Assembly (NCBI GenBank): GCA_018303115.1
Contig: JAGVYT010000029.1
Location: 1-35,477, forward strand
Length of the DNA: 35,477 nt
From: Candidatus Woesearchaeota archaeon
Lineage (GTDB): Archaea > Nanobdellota > Nanobdellia > Woesearchaeales > UBA10216
Direction: 5' to 3'
Each line of letters begins with the position of its first letter. The first letter of the stretch is position 1. Positions 8,124-14,738 of this stretch are shown piece by piece. Made by a program: the position numbers and the translations under genes. Under the pieces are notes generated by a model. That model was not told the origin of the DNA. It made no database searches and saw only the letters and a list, made by a program, of their open reading frames with translations.

Positions 8124-8765
8124 TTACGCCCCATGCAGCTTTTTCATAAACCTCATGAAATTCTCTTGCCGGAATAGCACTATTCCCTTCTTAACCGCCT
8201 CAACTAAAGCTTTATTTGGCTTCAAAAGCTCCTCTCTGAATTCAGCTTCAGTAAAATTAATTGCGTGAATGCGCTTTGACTCGCTTTTCTGGATTTTATC
8301 AAGCGACTCGTGAAGCGGCTTAAAGCCCTTCCTATTACGAACAATGCCAATAACGTCTATATCTTTGGCTTTCACATACGATTTAAGCACACTCCCGTAG
8401 AGAATGAAGAAGCTTACATGCTCCTTAACAGGTGCAAAATTGAAAACCCACCGTTCATAATCCGCAGTTTCCATGCTCAAGGCCAGAATCAAATACTTAT
8501 CCAGCAAATCATTCCTGAAATTGAGCTTTTGAATGGTTGTGCTTGTTTCTTTGCCAGTTGCTTTCATTATAATGTATTTTCTGGGCTCCAATCGCTTCAA
8601 AACCTTCCACATCCCGCTCCTTGTCATGCCAACTTCCTTGCCAAGCGAAGTAATGGTGTGCACAATAGAGAAATCCTTAAGCAGCAGCAGTATTACTCTT
8701 ATGTGATAAGGTATAACTGTATGGTAACGCACAGGTATTTCCATTTTGGATATAATTGATTCCAT
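8124..8765 (-). CDS. Winged-helix protein fused to an MNT-type nucleotidyltransferase
   Basis: 213 residues from the ATG at 8765. The N-terminal half (about 15-80) is a winged helix (LGKEVGMTRSGMWKVLKRLE as recognition region) and the C-terminal half is a minimal nucleotidyltransferase with FILYGSVLKSYVKAKDIDVIGIV, the G-S-x9-D-x-D pattern of pol-beta-like enzymes. In MNT/HEPN systems the transferase adds nucleotides to the HEPN toxin and neutralises it. The winged helix suggests that this protein also represses its own operon. An ATG at 8783 would add six residues but lies only about 5 nt from the centre of the TATA-like box at 8782-8793, so 8765 (or 8744) is favoured. Confidence 0.85.
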   Translation of the reverse strand: MESIISKMEIPVRYHTVIPYHIRVILLLLKDFSIVHTITSLGKEVGMTRSGMWKVLKRLEPRKYIIMKATGKETSTTIQKLNFRNDLLDKYLILALSMETADYERWVFNFAPVKEHVSFFILYGSVLKSYVKAKDIDVIGIVRNRKGFKPLHESLDKIQKSESKRIHAINFTEAEFREELLKPNKALVEAVKKGIVLFRQENFMRFMKKLHGA

Positions 8766-8771
8766 ATTGGA
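8740..8771 (-). promoter_or_regulatory. Candidate paired operator at the MNT gene start
   Basis: Two palindromes of form TCCA-N3-TGGA lie at 8740-8750 and 8761-8771, exactly 21 bp apart (two helical turns), beside the TATA-like box of the MNT gene. They overlap its first codons. Binding by the gene's own winged helix is a guess, because the similarity could partly reflect a repeated coding motif. Confidence 0.3.
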
Positions 8772-8781
8772 AATAGCTAGC

Positions 8782-8793
8782 ATTTATATTTTT
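8782..8793 (-). promoter_or_regulatory. TATA-like box for the MNT/HEPN operon
   Basis: On the minus strand this reads AAAAATATAAAT, centred about 23 nt before the ATG at 8765 and touching the ATG at 8783, which makes 8783 an unlikely start. Confidence 0.45.
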
Positions 8794-8907
8794 CGGAAAT
8801 GGAAGCTGATGTCCCAATCGCACACTCGTTGGCTCTGTCCAAGCTATCATCCTGAAGTGTAAATTGTATGTAGCTTTAATATTCGGAAAAGAGCCGCATT
8901 AACAACT

Positions 8908-8920
8908 AACTTTAAAAATA
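8908..8920 (+). promoter_or_regulatory. TATA box for the cytidylate kinase gene
   Basis: AACTTTAAAAATA is centred about 28 nt before the ATG at 8942. Confidence 0.5.
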
Positions 8921-8941
8921 GCAGCAACACAATTTACCACC

Positions 8942-9478
8942 ATGATAATAACCATAGCAGGCGATGCCGGCTCGGGCAAGAGCACTGTTGCAGAGCTGGT
9001 TGCCCGAAAATTAAAGTTCAGGCACTATTCTATAGGGGATTTTATGAGAACTATTGCAAAAAAGAGAAATGCGTCCCTGCTTCAGTTAAGCAAAATGGCT
9101 GAAACCGATGAGACTATTGATGAGGAGCTTGACTGCATGCAAAAAGAACTTGGCAGGCGTGAAAGGCGTTTTGTGCTTGATTCAAGGCTGGGATGGCATT
9201 TTGTTCCTAACTCGTTCAAGGTTTTTTTGAAGGTTGACATTAAAGAAGGCGCTAAAAGAATCTTCAATGCCGGAAGAAAGGGAGAGAAGGAAAACAGGAC
9301 ACTGCGGGCAACTGTTGAAAACATAAAAAAAAGGAAGGAATCCGAGCTGCAAAGATACAAAAAATATTACAATTTAAACCCATACGACAACAAAAATTAT
9401 GATTTGGTTGCAGACACCACAAAGCTAACTCCTGAAGAAATAGCTGAGAAGATAGTAAAAACTTTGAATAAAAAATAA
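8942..9478 (+). CDS. cmk: Cytidylate kinase family protein
   Basis: 178 residues, the usual length of archaeal-type (d)CMP kinases. The P-loop GDAGSGKST is at residues 7-15, followed by HYSIGDFMRTIA (acceptor-site helix), ETDETIDEELD and FVLDSRLGWHF, which is the conserved E/D-G/S-R-L-x-G-W motif of this family. The enzyme phosphorylates CMP and dCMP with ATP to supply cytidine nucleotides. The similar adenylate-kinase-like and shikimate-kinase-like families lack this GRLxGW-type segment. It is a monocistronic gene with its own TATA box. Archaeal ribosomal clusters often carry this gene; here it stands before the FKBP and ftsZ genes. Confidence 0.87.
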   Translation: MIITIAGDAGSGKSTVAELVARKLKFRHYSIGDFMRTIAKKRNASLLQLSKMAETDETIDEELDCMQKELGRRERRFVLDSRLGWHFVPNSFKVFLKVDIKEGAKRIFNAGRKGEKENRTLRATVENIKKRKESELQRYKKYYNLNPYDNKNYDLVADTTKLTPEEIAEKIVKTLNKK

Positions 9479-9525
9479 ATAAAGCATATACGGCGCTGTC
9501 CTAAATCGTAATATTTAACAACTCA

Positions 9526-9648
9526 GACCGGCATAAGCTGGTCAAGGCTTAAGCAACGTTTTGGAGGCAGCTTACGCTGCCGTTCTGCACGCACACAGCG
9601 CGCAGAAATTTACGCGAGAGTCATACTACAGAACTTAAGTGTTCTGTA
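9526..9648. ncRNA. Four consecutive hairpins between cmk and the FKBP gene
   Basis: The 241-nt gap holds four stem-loops in a row: 9526-9543 (7 bp with one G-U, ATAA loop), 9566-9581 (6 bp, TTAC loop), 9583-9607 (10 bp with one mismatch, 5-nt loop) and 9627-9648 (8 bp, 6-nt loop). A run of five T follows at 9657-9661, and the FKBP TATA box comes afterwards, so the structures belong to the cmk 3' end or to a separate small RNA. The strand is not decided by the sequence. Confidence 0.35.
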
Positions 9649-9686
9649 ATTCACAAACTTTTTCTACAGCACTGACATTTGGGCAA

Positions 9687-9698
9687 CCTTTATAAACC
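9687..9698 (+). promoter_or_regulatory. TATA box for the FKBP gene
   Basis: CCTTTATAAACC is centred 27 nt before the ATG at 9720. Confidence 0.6.
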
Positions 9699-9719
9699 GT
9701 TTCCTGTTTCTAAAAACTT

Positions 9720-10412
9720 ATGACGGAAGTTTTGAAGGAACAGGACTTTATAGAGCTGGACTACACGGGAAAGCTTGTTGAAGAGGGGATAGTTTTTGAC
9801 ACGACTGTTGAAGAGGTTGCCAAGCAGAATAACCTCTATGACGCCAATGCCAAATACGGGCCTGTGAGGATTTGCCTTGGAAAAAAGCATATCATAGAAG
9901 GGCTTGACAAAAATCTTATCGGGAAGACTGTTGGCGAGAAATACGTTTTCAGGATACCCCCGGAAGATGCTTTTGGGCAGAAAGAGCCAAAGATGATAAA
10001 GCTGGTTTCAACCAATAAGTTCAGGGAACAAAAAATAAACCCGATGCCAGGCTTGCAGGTAAACATGGATGGGGTGCTTGGAACAATAAAGGCCGTGAGT
10101 GGCGGAAGGACTGTTGTTGATTTCAACCACCCGCTTTCCGGCAAAGAGCTTGAGTACGAGGTTACCGTAAAAAGAGTGATAACTGACGTAAATGAGAAGG
10201 TTGATGCAACGCTCAAACTGCTTGGAACAAACATGGAAAAAGAGGTTTTGGCAGACAAGCTAACGCTAAAATCCCCTGAAGAAGTCCCTAAGGAAATGCA
10301 GGAAAGCCTGAAAAAAGTTATAACAGAGACTCTAAAAGAGATAAAAACAGTTTCTTTCGAGCAAGTGACGAAAAAGCCCGAAAGCATCGGGCAAGCAAAC
10401 AACAAAATATAA
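9720..10412 (+). CDS. FKBP-type peptidyl-prolyl isomerase (SlyD-like)
   Basis: 230 residues. The FKBP core begins IELDYTGKLVEEGIVFDTT, has KYGPVRICLGKKHIIEGLDKNLIGKTVGEKYVFRIPPEDAFG, and is interrupted by an insert-in-flap domain (about residues 88-140) ending in VVDFNHPLSGKEL, which returns to the core strand YEVTVK. This is the archaeal long SlyD-like type with a further helical C-terminal tail of about 75 residues. It catalyses proline isomerisation and acts as a chaperone for folding proteins in the cytoplasm. The stop codon overlaps the TATA box of ftsZ. Confidence 0.94.
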   Translation: MTEVLKEQDFIELDYTGKLVEEGIVFDTTVEEVAKQNNLYDANAKYGPVRICLGKKHIIEGLDKNLIGKTVGEKYVFRIPPEDAFGQKEPKMIKLVSTNKFREQKINPMPGLQVNMDGVLGTIKAVSGGRTVVDFNHPLSGKELEYEVTVKRVITDVNEKVDATLKLLGTNMEKEVLADKLTLKSPEEVPKEMQESLKKVITETLKEIKTVSFEQVTKKPESIGQANNKI

Positions 10413-10416
10413 ATAG
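10404..10416 (+). promoter_or_regulatory. TATA box for ftsZ
   Basis: AAAATATAAATAG overlaps the stop codon of the FKBP gene. Its centre is 35 nt before the TTG at 10445 and 53 nt before the ATG at 10463, so the ftsZ mRNA would have a short leader, unlike most genes here. Confidence 0.5.
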
Positions 10417-10462
10417 TAGTGTAATCAGAACTGACTCTTGGTTTTTGGTTAGGGTTAGTTTT

Positions 10463-11563
10463 ATGGGGAGCGTTATTTTAAACTCAACAGGGGAAGTAAA
10501 AGCCGAGCCCAGAACAACATCTGTGGATGCTGAGCTTGAAGAGATGCTTTCTAAGCAAAAAGCGACCATAAAAGTGCTTGGCACAGGAGGCGCTGGAAAC
10601 AATACCGTAACAAGAGTGGCTGAAGTTGGCGTCATAGGCGCTGAAGTTATTGCAGTCAATACAGATGCCCAGGATTTGCTTTACACCACCGCTGACAAAA
10701 AAATTCTGATAGGAAAAGAACTCACTCACGGCTTGGGGGCAGGCTCTGACCCCAAGATAGGGGAGGAAGCTGCCCGCGAATCCGAGCATGAAATCAAAGA
10801 AGCCCTTACAGGAGCAGACATGGTCTTCATAACCTGCGGCCTTGGAGGAGGCACAGGAACAGGCTCAGCCCCGATAATAGCTGAAATATCCAGAAAGCTT
10901 GGCGCTCTGACTGTCGGAATAGTAACGATGCCCTTCACAATGGAAGGGAACAGGCGCTATGAGAATGCAATGATAGGGTTAGAGAGACTGGAGAACGTGG
11001 TTGATACGCTAATAGTAATTCCAAACGACAAGCTTCTTGAGCTCGCTCCTGACCTGCCTCTTCTTACGGCTTTCAAGGTGGCTGATGAGATTCTTACTAA
11101 TGCCGTTAAGGGAATCGCAGAGATGGTCACCAAGGCTGGACTGATAAACCTTGACTTTGCCGACATCAAGGCTGTAATGAGCGGAGGGGGTGTAGCCCTT
11201 ATAGGAGTGGGAGAGTCGGACTCTGAGAACAGGGCAGTAGAGGCAGTTGAAAAAGCCATAACAAACCCACTGCTTGACGTTGACATAACAGGGGCTAACG
11301 GTGCCCTGATTAACGTGGCAGGAGGCCCTGACATGACACTTGAACAAGCGAGAAAGGTAGTTGAAACAGTAAGCCAGAAGCTTGATGAGAACGCAAAGGT
11401 GATATGGGGGGCGCAGATATACGAGGACCTTCCGAATGTTATAAGGACGATGCTTATAGTGACGGGCGTCAGGTCGGAGCAAATCTTCGGCAAGGAAAGG
11501 CTTCACTCAACAGAAAGAAAAGCAGAAATAGAGTCAGAATTGGGGATAGAGTTTGTGGATTGA
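10463..11563 (+). CDS. ftsZ: Cell division protein FtsZ
   Basis: 366 residues from the ATG at 10463; an in-frame TTG at 10445 would add six. The tubulin-like GTPase starts with [14 protein letters not shown], contains the tubulin signature [10 protein letters not shown] near residue 130, [11 protein letters not shown], and the NxDFADIK T7 loop that completes GTP hydrolysis in the neighbouring subunit. The C-terminal domain ends near VTGVRSEQI, followed by about 25 residues. FtsZ polymerises at mid-cell and drives division. The N-terminal tail of about 35 residues before the core is hydrophilic. Its neighbour upstream is an FKBP isomerase and downstream is secE, the archaeal ftsZ-secE-nusG arrangement. 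Confidence 0.97.
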   Translation: MGSVILNSTGEVKAEPRTTSVDAELEEMLSKQKATIKVLGTGGAGNNTVTRVAEVGVIGAEVIAVNTDAQDLLYTTADKKILIGKELTHGLGAGSDPKIGEEAARESEHEIKEALTGADMVFITCGLGGGTGTGSAPIIAEISRKLGALTVGIVTMPFTMEGNRRYENAMIGLERLENVVDTLIVIPNDKLLELAPDLPLLTAFKVADEILTNAVKGIAEMVTKAGLINLDFADIKAVMSGGGVALIGVGESDSENRAVEAVEKAITNPLLDVDITGANGALINVAGGPDMTLEQARKVVETVSQKLDENAKVIWGAQIYEDLPNVIRTMLIVTGVRSEQIFGKERLHSTERKAEIESELGIEFVD

Positions 11564-11600
11564 ACTCGTCAAGAATTAATTCTTTTTGAGCCTGGGCGCC

Positions 11601-11753
11601 ATTGAAAAGTTGCCATGTTTAAGCCAGCTTCGCCTTTGGTTTGCAAAGGTTCTTTTCTTCCCTCCCTTGCTTTTCGAGGGAGGGAGAAAAGAAGTTCGCA
11701 TAAGCCGAACCGAAGCTAGTATGGAATGAGGATGCAACTGCGAACTTTTCAAT
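11601..11753. ncRNA. Structured element with a closed four-way junction
   Basis: In the 342-nt gene-free stretch between ftsZ and secE, nested inverted repeats give one fold. Outer stem P1 is 11601-11611 with 11743-11753 (11 bp, perfect). Inner stem P2 is 11626-11632 with 11711-11717 (7 bp, perfect). Inside P2 sit P3 (11633-11638/11644-11649, 6 bp), P4 (11650-11666/11678-11693, 16 bp with one bulged base) and P5 (11694-11698/11706-11710, 5 bp, 7-nt loop). P2 to P5 follow each other with no unpaired base, so they form a tight four-way junction. The strand is undetermined. No RNase P, SRP or tRNA consensus is seen. It could be an RNA gene, a processed 3' end of the ftsZ mRNA or a mobile repeat. 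Confidence 0.5.
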
Positions 11754-11828
11754 ATGACCTGAGCCTGATACAGTCTCATATACACTTGATGGTCTAAAGC
11801 GTGGCTGCATGGTTGACACACACCAGAG

Positions 11829-11866
11829 CCAGCGAGCGGGCAGTTAGAATGTTGGCTTAACAAAAT
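11829..11866. repeat. Dispersed intergenic repeat (copy 2)
   Basis: 29 of 38 positions match 29..66 at the window start. It follows the folded element after ftsZ by about 75 nt and ends just before the secE TATA box. Within it, 11827-11833 can pair with 11851-11857 (7 bp, one G-U), but that pairing is not kept in copy 1. The gap 11754-11826 shows nothing else I can name. Confidence 0.5.
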
Positions 11867-11870
11867 CGCA

Positions 11871-11884
11871 AGCTTTAAAAACCG
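11871..11884 (+). promoter_or_regulatory. TATA box for secE-nusG-rpl11
   Basis: AGCTTTAAAAACCG is centred 29 nt before the secE ATG at 11906. Confidence 0.5.
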
Positions 11885-11905
11885 TCCCTAGTTTCGTCTT
11901 CCAGA

Positions 11906-12091
11906 ATGCAGTTTTCACAGCTGACTCTAAAGCTCAAGACTTTCCTTTTAGAGAGCAAAAGGGTGCTGGCAGTTACCCGAAAGCCCAGCAGGCTGGAATT
12001 CGTAACAATAGTCAAGGTAACAGGAATAGGAATCATAATCATAGGATTGATTGGTTTTCTGCTGCAGCTGGCAAGAAACCTGTTTTTATAA
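11906..12091 (+). CDS. secE: Protein translocase subunit SecE (Sec61 gamma)
   Basis: 61 residues, the normal size. An amphipathic helix with FLLESKRVLAVTRKPSRLEF, the conserved RKPS-x-x-EF motif, precedes a single C-terminal transmembrane helix (about 36-58: IGIIIIGLIGFLLQL). SecE clamps the two halves of SecY in the protein-conducting channel. It lies immediately upstream of nusG (4-nt gap), an order shared by archaea and bacteria, and forms an operon with nusG and rpl11. Confidence 0.93.
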   Translation: MQFSQLTLKLKTFLLESKRVLAVTRKPSRLEFVTIVKVTGIGIIIIGLIGFLLQLARNLFL

Positions 12092-12095
12092 CAAA

Positions 12096-12584
12096 ATGGA
12101 ACAACAAACCACGCAAATATTTGCAGTAAGGACAACCGCGAACAGGGAAGAGCAGGTTATTGACTTCATAAGCTCTAATGCCAAAAAGAAGAAGCTGGAA
12201 GTTTATTCATTGATGCACCCTCATGGCATGCGCGGCTACATATTCGTAGAGGCAAAATCACGCCTGGATGCAGAGCAGGCAGCTTTCAAAGTGCCTTACG
12301 CCAGAGGCGTTCTCCCCAACCAGATTGATTATGTTGAAATAGAACACATGCTCGAGCCGGCAAAGAAGGTCGAGCTGAATATACAGAAACACGACATAGT
12401 TGAGATAATAGCAGGGCCTTTCAAAAGGGAACAGGCAAAGATAAGCAGGATTGACAAAACGAAGGAAGAGGTTGTTGTTGAGCTGCTTGAGGCAGCTGTC
12501 CCCATCCCAATAACCATCCGCATGGACTCTGTTAAAGTCGTAAGAAGGGCAGGGGACGAAGTAAAAGAAGAAAGGGAAGAGTAA
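12096..12584 (+). CDS. spt5: Transcription elongation factor Spt5/NusG
   Basis: 162 residues from the ATG at 12096. A 15-codon upstream extension that overlaps secE is rejected because the family begins near IFAVRTTANREEQV. The NGN domain (about 7-88) includes AVRTTANREEQVIDFI and HPHGMRGYIFVEA, and the KOW domain (about 95-150) has DIVEIIAGPFKREQAKISRID. It binds the RNA polymerase clamp with Spt4 to increase processivity and couple transcription to translation. It is followed 2 nt later by rpl11. Confidence 0.95.
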   Translation: MEQQTTQIFAVRTTANREEQVIDFISSNAKKKKLEVYSLMHPHGMRGYIFVEAKSRLDAEQAAFKVPYARGVLPNQIDYVEIEHMLEPAKKVELNIQKHDIVEIIAGPFKREQAKISRIDKTKEEVVVELLEAAVPIPITIRMDSVKVVRRAGDEVKEEREE

Positions 12585-12586
12585 AA

Positions 12587-13354
12587 ATGGCAACACAAAC
12601 TGTTGAAGCAATGATACCCGGAGGCAAAGCTACGCCAGCCCCTCCAATCGGACCAAGCCTTGCGCCTCTAGGGGTAAATATCGGGCAAGTGGTAGCTGAC
12701 ATAAACAAAAAAACAGCCGCCTTTAATGGTATGCAAGTGCCTGTAAAAATCAGGGTTGAAACTGAAACAAAGTCATTTGAAATAGAGGTTGGAACGCCTC
12801 CATCAAGCTCCTTGGTTCTCAAAGAAGCCGATGTTCAAAAAGGCTCTGGCAACCCACTGCAGGACAAGGTCGCAGATTTGAAAATAGAACAGATAATAAA
12901 AATAGCAAAAATGAAAGAAGATGCCCTCATGGGCAAAACCATGAAAGAAAAAGTAAAAGAGATTATCGGAACTTGCAATTCCATGGGTGTAATGGTGGAG
13001 GGAAAGCAGGCTTCTGATGTAATAAAAGAAATAAACAAAGGCGCATTTGCAAAAGAAATAGCCGAAGAGAAGACAGAGCTTACAGCCCAGGAACTAAAAG
13101 AGCTTGAAGCGGAAAGGAAGAGGCTTGCTGCAGAAATCGAGAAGAGGCGCGAGCAATACACTGCAACCGCAAAGGAAATAATTGACTCCATGCCAGGAAA
13201 GGCCAGGGGAGAGATAAAGGCCAAGCTTGTGGAAGCAGGAGTGCCAACACTTATAATAAACGAGCTTCTTCCGGTAACAGGGGCAGCGCCTGCTGCCGCG
13301 GAAGGAACAAACGAAAAGAAGGAAGAGAAAGCTCCAGAGAAATCAAAAGAATAA
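12587..13354 (+). CDS. rpl11: Ribosomal protein uL11 with a long C-terminal extension
   Basis: 255 residues, against about 160 for most archaeal uL11. The first 155 residues are standard: VEAMIPGGKATPAPPIGPSL, the N-terminal domain that contacts the P-stalk base, and the 23S-binding domain with KEIIGTCNSMGVMVEG. An added charged helical segment (about 160-225, TAQELKELEAERKRLAAEIEKR) follows, then a stretch with PGKARGEIKAKLVEAGVP and an Ala/Glu/Lys tail. Downstream, the usual L1, P0 and L12 genes are missing; the next gene is eS17 on the other strand. The extension may contact the stalk or a factor, which is inference. Confidence 0.95.
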   Translation: MATQTVEAMIPGGKATPAPPIGPSLAPLGVNIGQVVADINKKTAAFNGMQVPVKIRVETETKSFEIEVGTPPSSSLVLKEADVQKGSGNPLQDKVADLKIEQIIKIAKMKEDALMGKTMKEKVKEIIGTCNSMGVMVEGKQASDVIKEINKGAFAKEIAEEKTELTAQELKELEAERKRLAAEIEKRREQYTATAKEIIDSMPGKARGEIKAKLVEAGVPTLIINELLPVTGAAPAAAEGTNEKKEEKAPEKSKE

Positions 13355-13366
13355 GCTTATTGACAA

Positions 13367-13394
13367 TCGCACATGGCTTAATGCCAATTTGCGA
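13367..13394. terminator. Hairpin between convergent rpl11 and eS17
   Basis: TCGCA pairs with TGCGA and, inside, TGGC pairs with GCCA around a 5-nt loop. It fills the 64-nt gap between the two stop codons and may end either transcript. Confidence 0.35.
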
Positions 13395-13418
13395 GATAGC
13401 TCATAACCGCCAGTTTTG

Positions 13419-13616
13419 TTATTTCTGGTTTCTTCCCAGCTTAACAAGCTTTGTAACGTAGCCGGCAATAACATTCCCCACCTTTTGCGAGTTTATGTCT
13501 AGAAAAGTCCTCACTATTTTCTTATTCTTCAAAAAGTCGTCACTAAAAGCATCTTTGTGCTGCTCCATGAGCTGTTGTGTCAGCCTTTTTATGAACTTTG
13601 CTTTTATTCTTCCCAT
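13419..13616 (-). CDS. rps17e: Ribosomal protein eS17
   Basis: 65 residues from the ATG at 13616, the typical archaeal size. Sequence MGRIKAKFIKRLTQQLMEQH, then F-x-DDFLKNKKIV and the signature DINSQKVGNVIAGYVTKLVK identify the small-subunit protein eS17 found only in archaea and eukaryotes. An upstream in-frame ATG adds five residues (MLAVL) but MGRI is the family start. It stands alone on the minus strand, convergent with rpl11. Confidence 0.93.
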   Translation of the reverse strand: MGRIKAKFIKRLTQQLMEQHKDAFSDDFLKNKKIVRTFLDINSQKVGNVIAGYVTKLVKLGRNQK

Positions 13617-13678
13617 AAGCACAGCGAGCAACGGTCAGCTTTAAAAAGTTTATTGATTCGCAGAATACGGATTGACAA

Positions 13679-13691
13679 AAACTTTATATAT
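13679..13691 (+). promoter_or_regulatory. TATA box for the 52-residue protein
   Basis: AAACTTTATATAT is centred about 30 nt before the ATG at 13716 and supports expression of that small gene. Confidence 0.5.
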
Positions 13692-13715
13692 CTTAGTCCA
13701 TAGTCGCATAAATCA

Positions 13716-13874
13716 ATGAAAGACCCGAGATTCTTGCCTGTTGAACACAGAGAGCCTGTTGAGGAATACGAAGATGATTTCTTGGACAATGAAGAAGAAC
13801 TTTATGAAATACTCTATTCTTCAATAAAAGACAGGACAATAGTCAAAAAAGTCGAGCTTTACGTAGCAAGCTGA
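13716..13874 (+). CDS. Small acidic hypothetical protein (52 residues)
   Basis: It encodes 52 residues. The first half is proline- and acid-rich (DPRFLPVEHREPVEEYEDDF), and the second half looks helical and then stranded (EELYEILYSSIKDR, VKKVELYVAS). No cysteine cluster or membrane segment is present. A TATA box at the right distance, a clean ATG-to-TGA frame and a gap otherwise empty between eS17 and tRNA-Ala support it as a real gene. I do not recognise the family. Confidence 0.6.
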   Translation: MKDPRFLPVEHREPVEEYEDDFLDNEEELYEILYSSIKDRTIVKKVELYVAS

Positions 13875-13886
13875 TTCTTCATAGCA

Positions 13887-13901
13887 AAAACTTATAAACA
13901 T
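13887..13901 (+). promoter_or_regulatory. TATA box for tRNA-Ala
   Basis: AAAACTTATAAACAT is centred about 29 nt before the 5' end of tRNA-Ala. Confidence 0.45.
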
Positions 13902-13922
13902 AGCTGAAGCAGCTATTGCTAA

Positions 13923-13994
13923 GGGCCTGTGGTCTAACGGCATGACGTCACCTTCGCAAGGTGAAGGCTGCGGGTTCAATTCCCGCCAGGTCCA
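13923..13994 (+). tRNA. tRNA-Ala(CGC)
   Basis: Full cloverleaf of 72 nt. The acceptor GGGCCTG pairs with CAGGTCC and contains the G3-U70 wobble, the hallmark of alanine tRNA. The anticodon arm is TCACC-TTCGCAA-GGTGA with anticodon CGC, the T arm is GCGGG-TTCAATT-CCCGC and the discriminator base is A. No intron and no encoded CCA. Confidence 0.95.
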
Positions 13995-14027
13995 TTGCAA
14001 ATACTGAGACTAAGAAAAGTTCTCGTT

Positions 14028-14438
14028 CTATGCTTTCTCTGCGTCTATCAAAATTTGTGTTAAGCGTTTAGCCTCATCAGGCTCTCTTATTATTTCGAAA
14101 ACAGCGATATCACTTAAATCCAGATCAGGAAGGTCGTGAACAAAACGCTGGTCAGGCGCTGTTTCCGGGTCAGTTATTAATCTTACAAGCTCTGGAGGGA
14201 ATATTCCTATGTCACCGATGTAGGTGCGCCTGTAAACACGCGGCACTATAGTTTCTGGTGCGCGCATATACGCTTCCACGTCAGCTCTAACAAAAAGAGC
14301 ATCACCAAACGTAGTATGATCCTGGCCTACCCCGGATATATCAAACGTGTCCGGGAACATACCTGTAACGACAGGAAAAACTAACACGGCCGGAACTTTT
14401 TTCAGGTCTGAAGAGCCGTAAAACGATGCCATAGCCAT
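14028..14438 (-). CDS. Hypothetical protein (136 residues)
   Basis: 136 residues, soluble, with several strand-like segments (AVLVFPVVTGMFPDTFDI, DALFVRADVEAYM, VYRRTYIGDIGIFPPEL) and an acidic DLPDLDLSDIAVFEII stretch before a final helix. No signal peptide, membrane segment, cysteine or catalytic motif stands out. A minus-strand TATA-like box (14462-14478) lies about 31 nt upstream of the ATG. A second ATG two codons in (14432) is equally possible. I do not recognise the family. Confidence 0.7.
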   Translation of the reverse strand: MAMASFYGSSDLKKVPAVLVFPVVTGMFPDTFDISGVGQDHTTFGDALFVRADVEAYMRAPETIVPRVYRRTYIGDIGIFPPELVRLITDPETAPDQRFVHDLPDLDLSDIAVFEIIREPDEAKRLTQILIDAEKA

Positions 14439-14461
14439 AACTTACAAAGGTGTTGCTGAAA

Positions 14462-14478
14462 GCTTTATATTTTTATTG
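14462..14478. promoter_or_regulatory. TATA-like segment between divergent small genes
   Basis: GCTTTATATTTTTATTG can serve as a TATA box for the minus-strand 14438 gene (31 nt). It is about 70 nt from the plus-strand ATG at 14540, which would leave that gene a leader of about 45 nt. Confidence 0.4.
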
Positions 14479-14539
14479 AAAAGTTTTACCGCAACAATTA
14501 TAACTGAACACCGCAATGCGCTCGTTAGAAGAGGTCTGT

Positions 14540-14695
14540 ATGAACAGGAAAAAAACGCTGGCAATCGCCTCAGCAGTTACCGTAGTTGCAACTTTCCTGC
14601 TGTTTTTGTTCGGGCAAGTAAACTATGTCGTATTCTTGGCAGTGGCAGCGCTCAACGCTTTTTTCGCATACAAAATCCTGCCGAAGATGAAGTAA
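14540..14695 (+). CDS. Small two-helix membrane protein (51 residues)
   Basis: The ATG at 14540 opens a 51-residue protein with a basic start (MNRKK), a first hydrophobic segment (TLAIASAVTVVATFLLFLF), a short GQ-N turn, a second hydrophobic segment (YVVFLAVAALNAFFAYKIL) and a basic end (PKMK). The even hydrophobic pattern makes it more credible than the overlapping 87-residue frame starting at 14476. Two perfect hairpins follow directly after its stop. Function unknown; a helical hairpin in the membrane is the only clear prediction. Confidence 0.6.
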   Translation: MNRKKTLAIASAVTVVATFLLFLFGQVNYVVFLAVAALNAFFAYKILPKMK

Positions 14696-14738
14696 TAGTA
14701 AATCTCATTAATTTACGAATAAACAGTGAGATTTACTA
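14696..14738. terminator. Perfect 12-bp inverted repeat after the 51-residue gene
   Basis: 14696-14707 and 14727-14738 are exact reverse complements around a 19-nt loop, starting directly after the TAA. A likely 3' end for the small gene, facing tRNA genes on the other strand. Confidence 0.5.

Noticed and set aside
11626-11717. Calling the four-way junction a tRNA
   Set aside because: The anticodon-like arm is 16 bp with an 11-nt loop, the last loop lacks TTCRANY, and no D-loop GG or discriminator context is present.
11576-11863. Minus-strand 95-residue frame between ftsZ and secE
   Set aside because: It reads through the nested inverted repeats of the structured element; its arginine- and lysine-rich composition follows from the hairpin sequence, and no promoter was seen.
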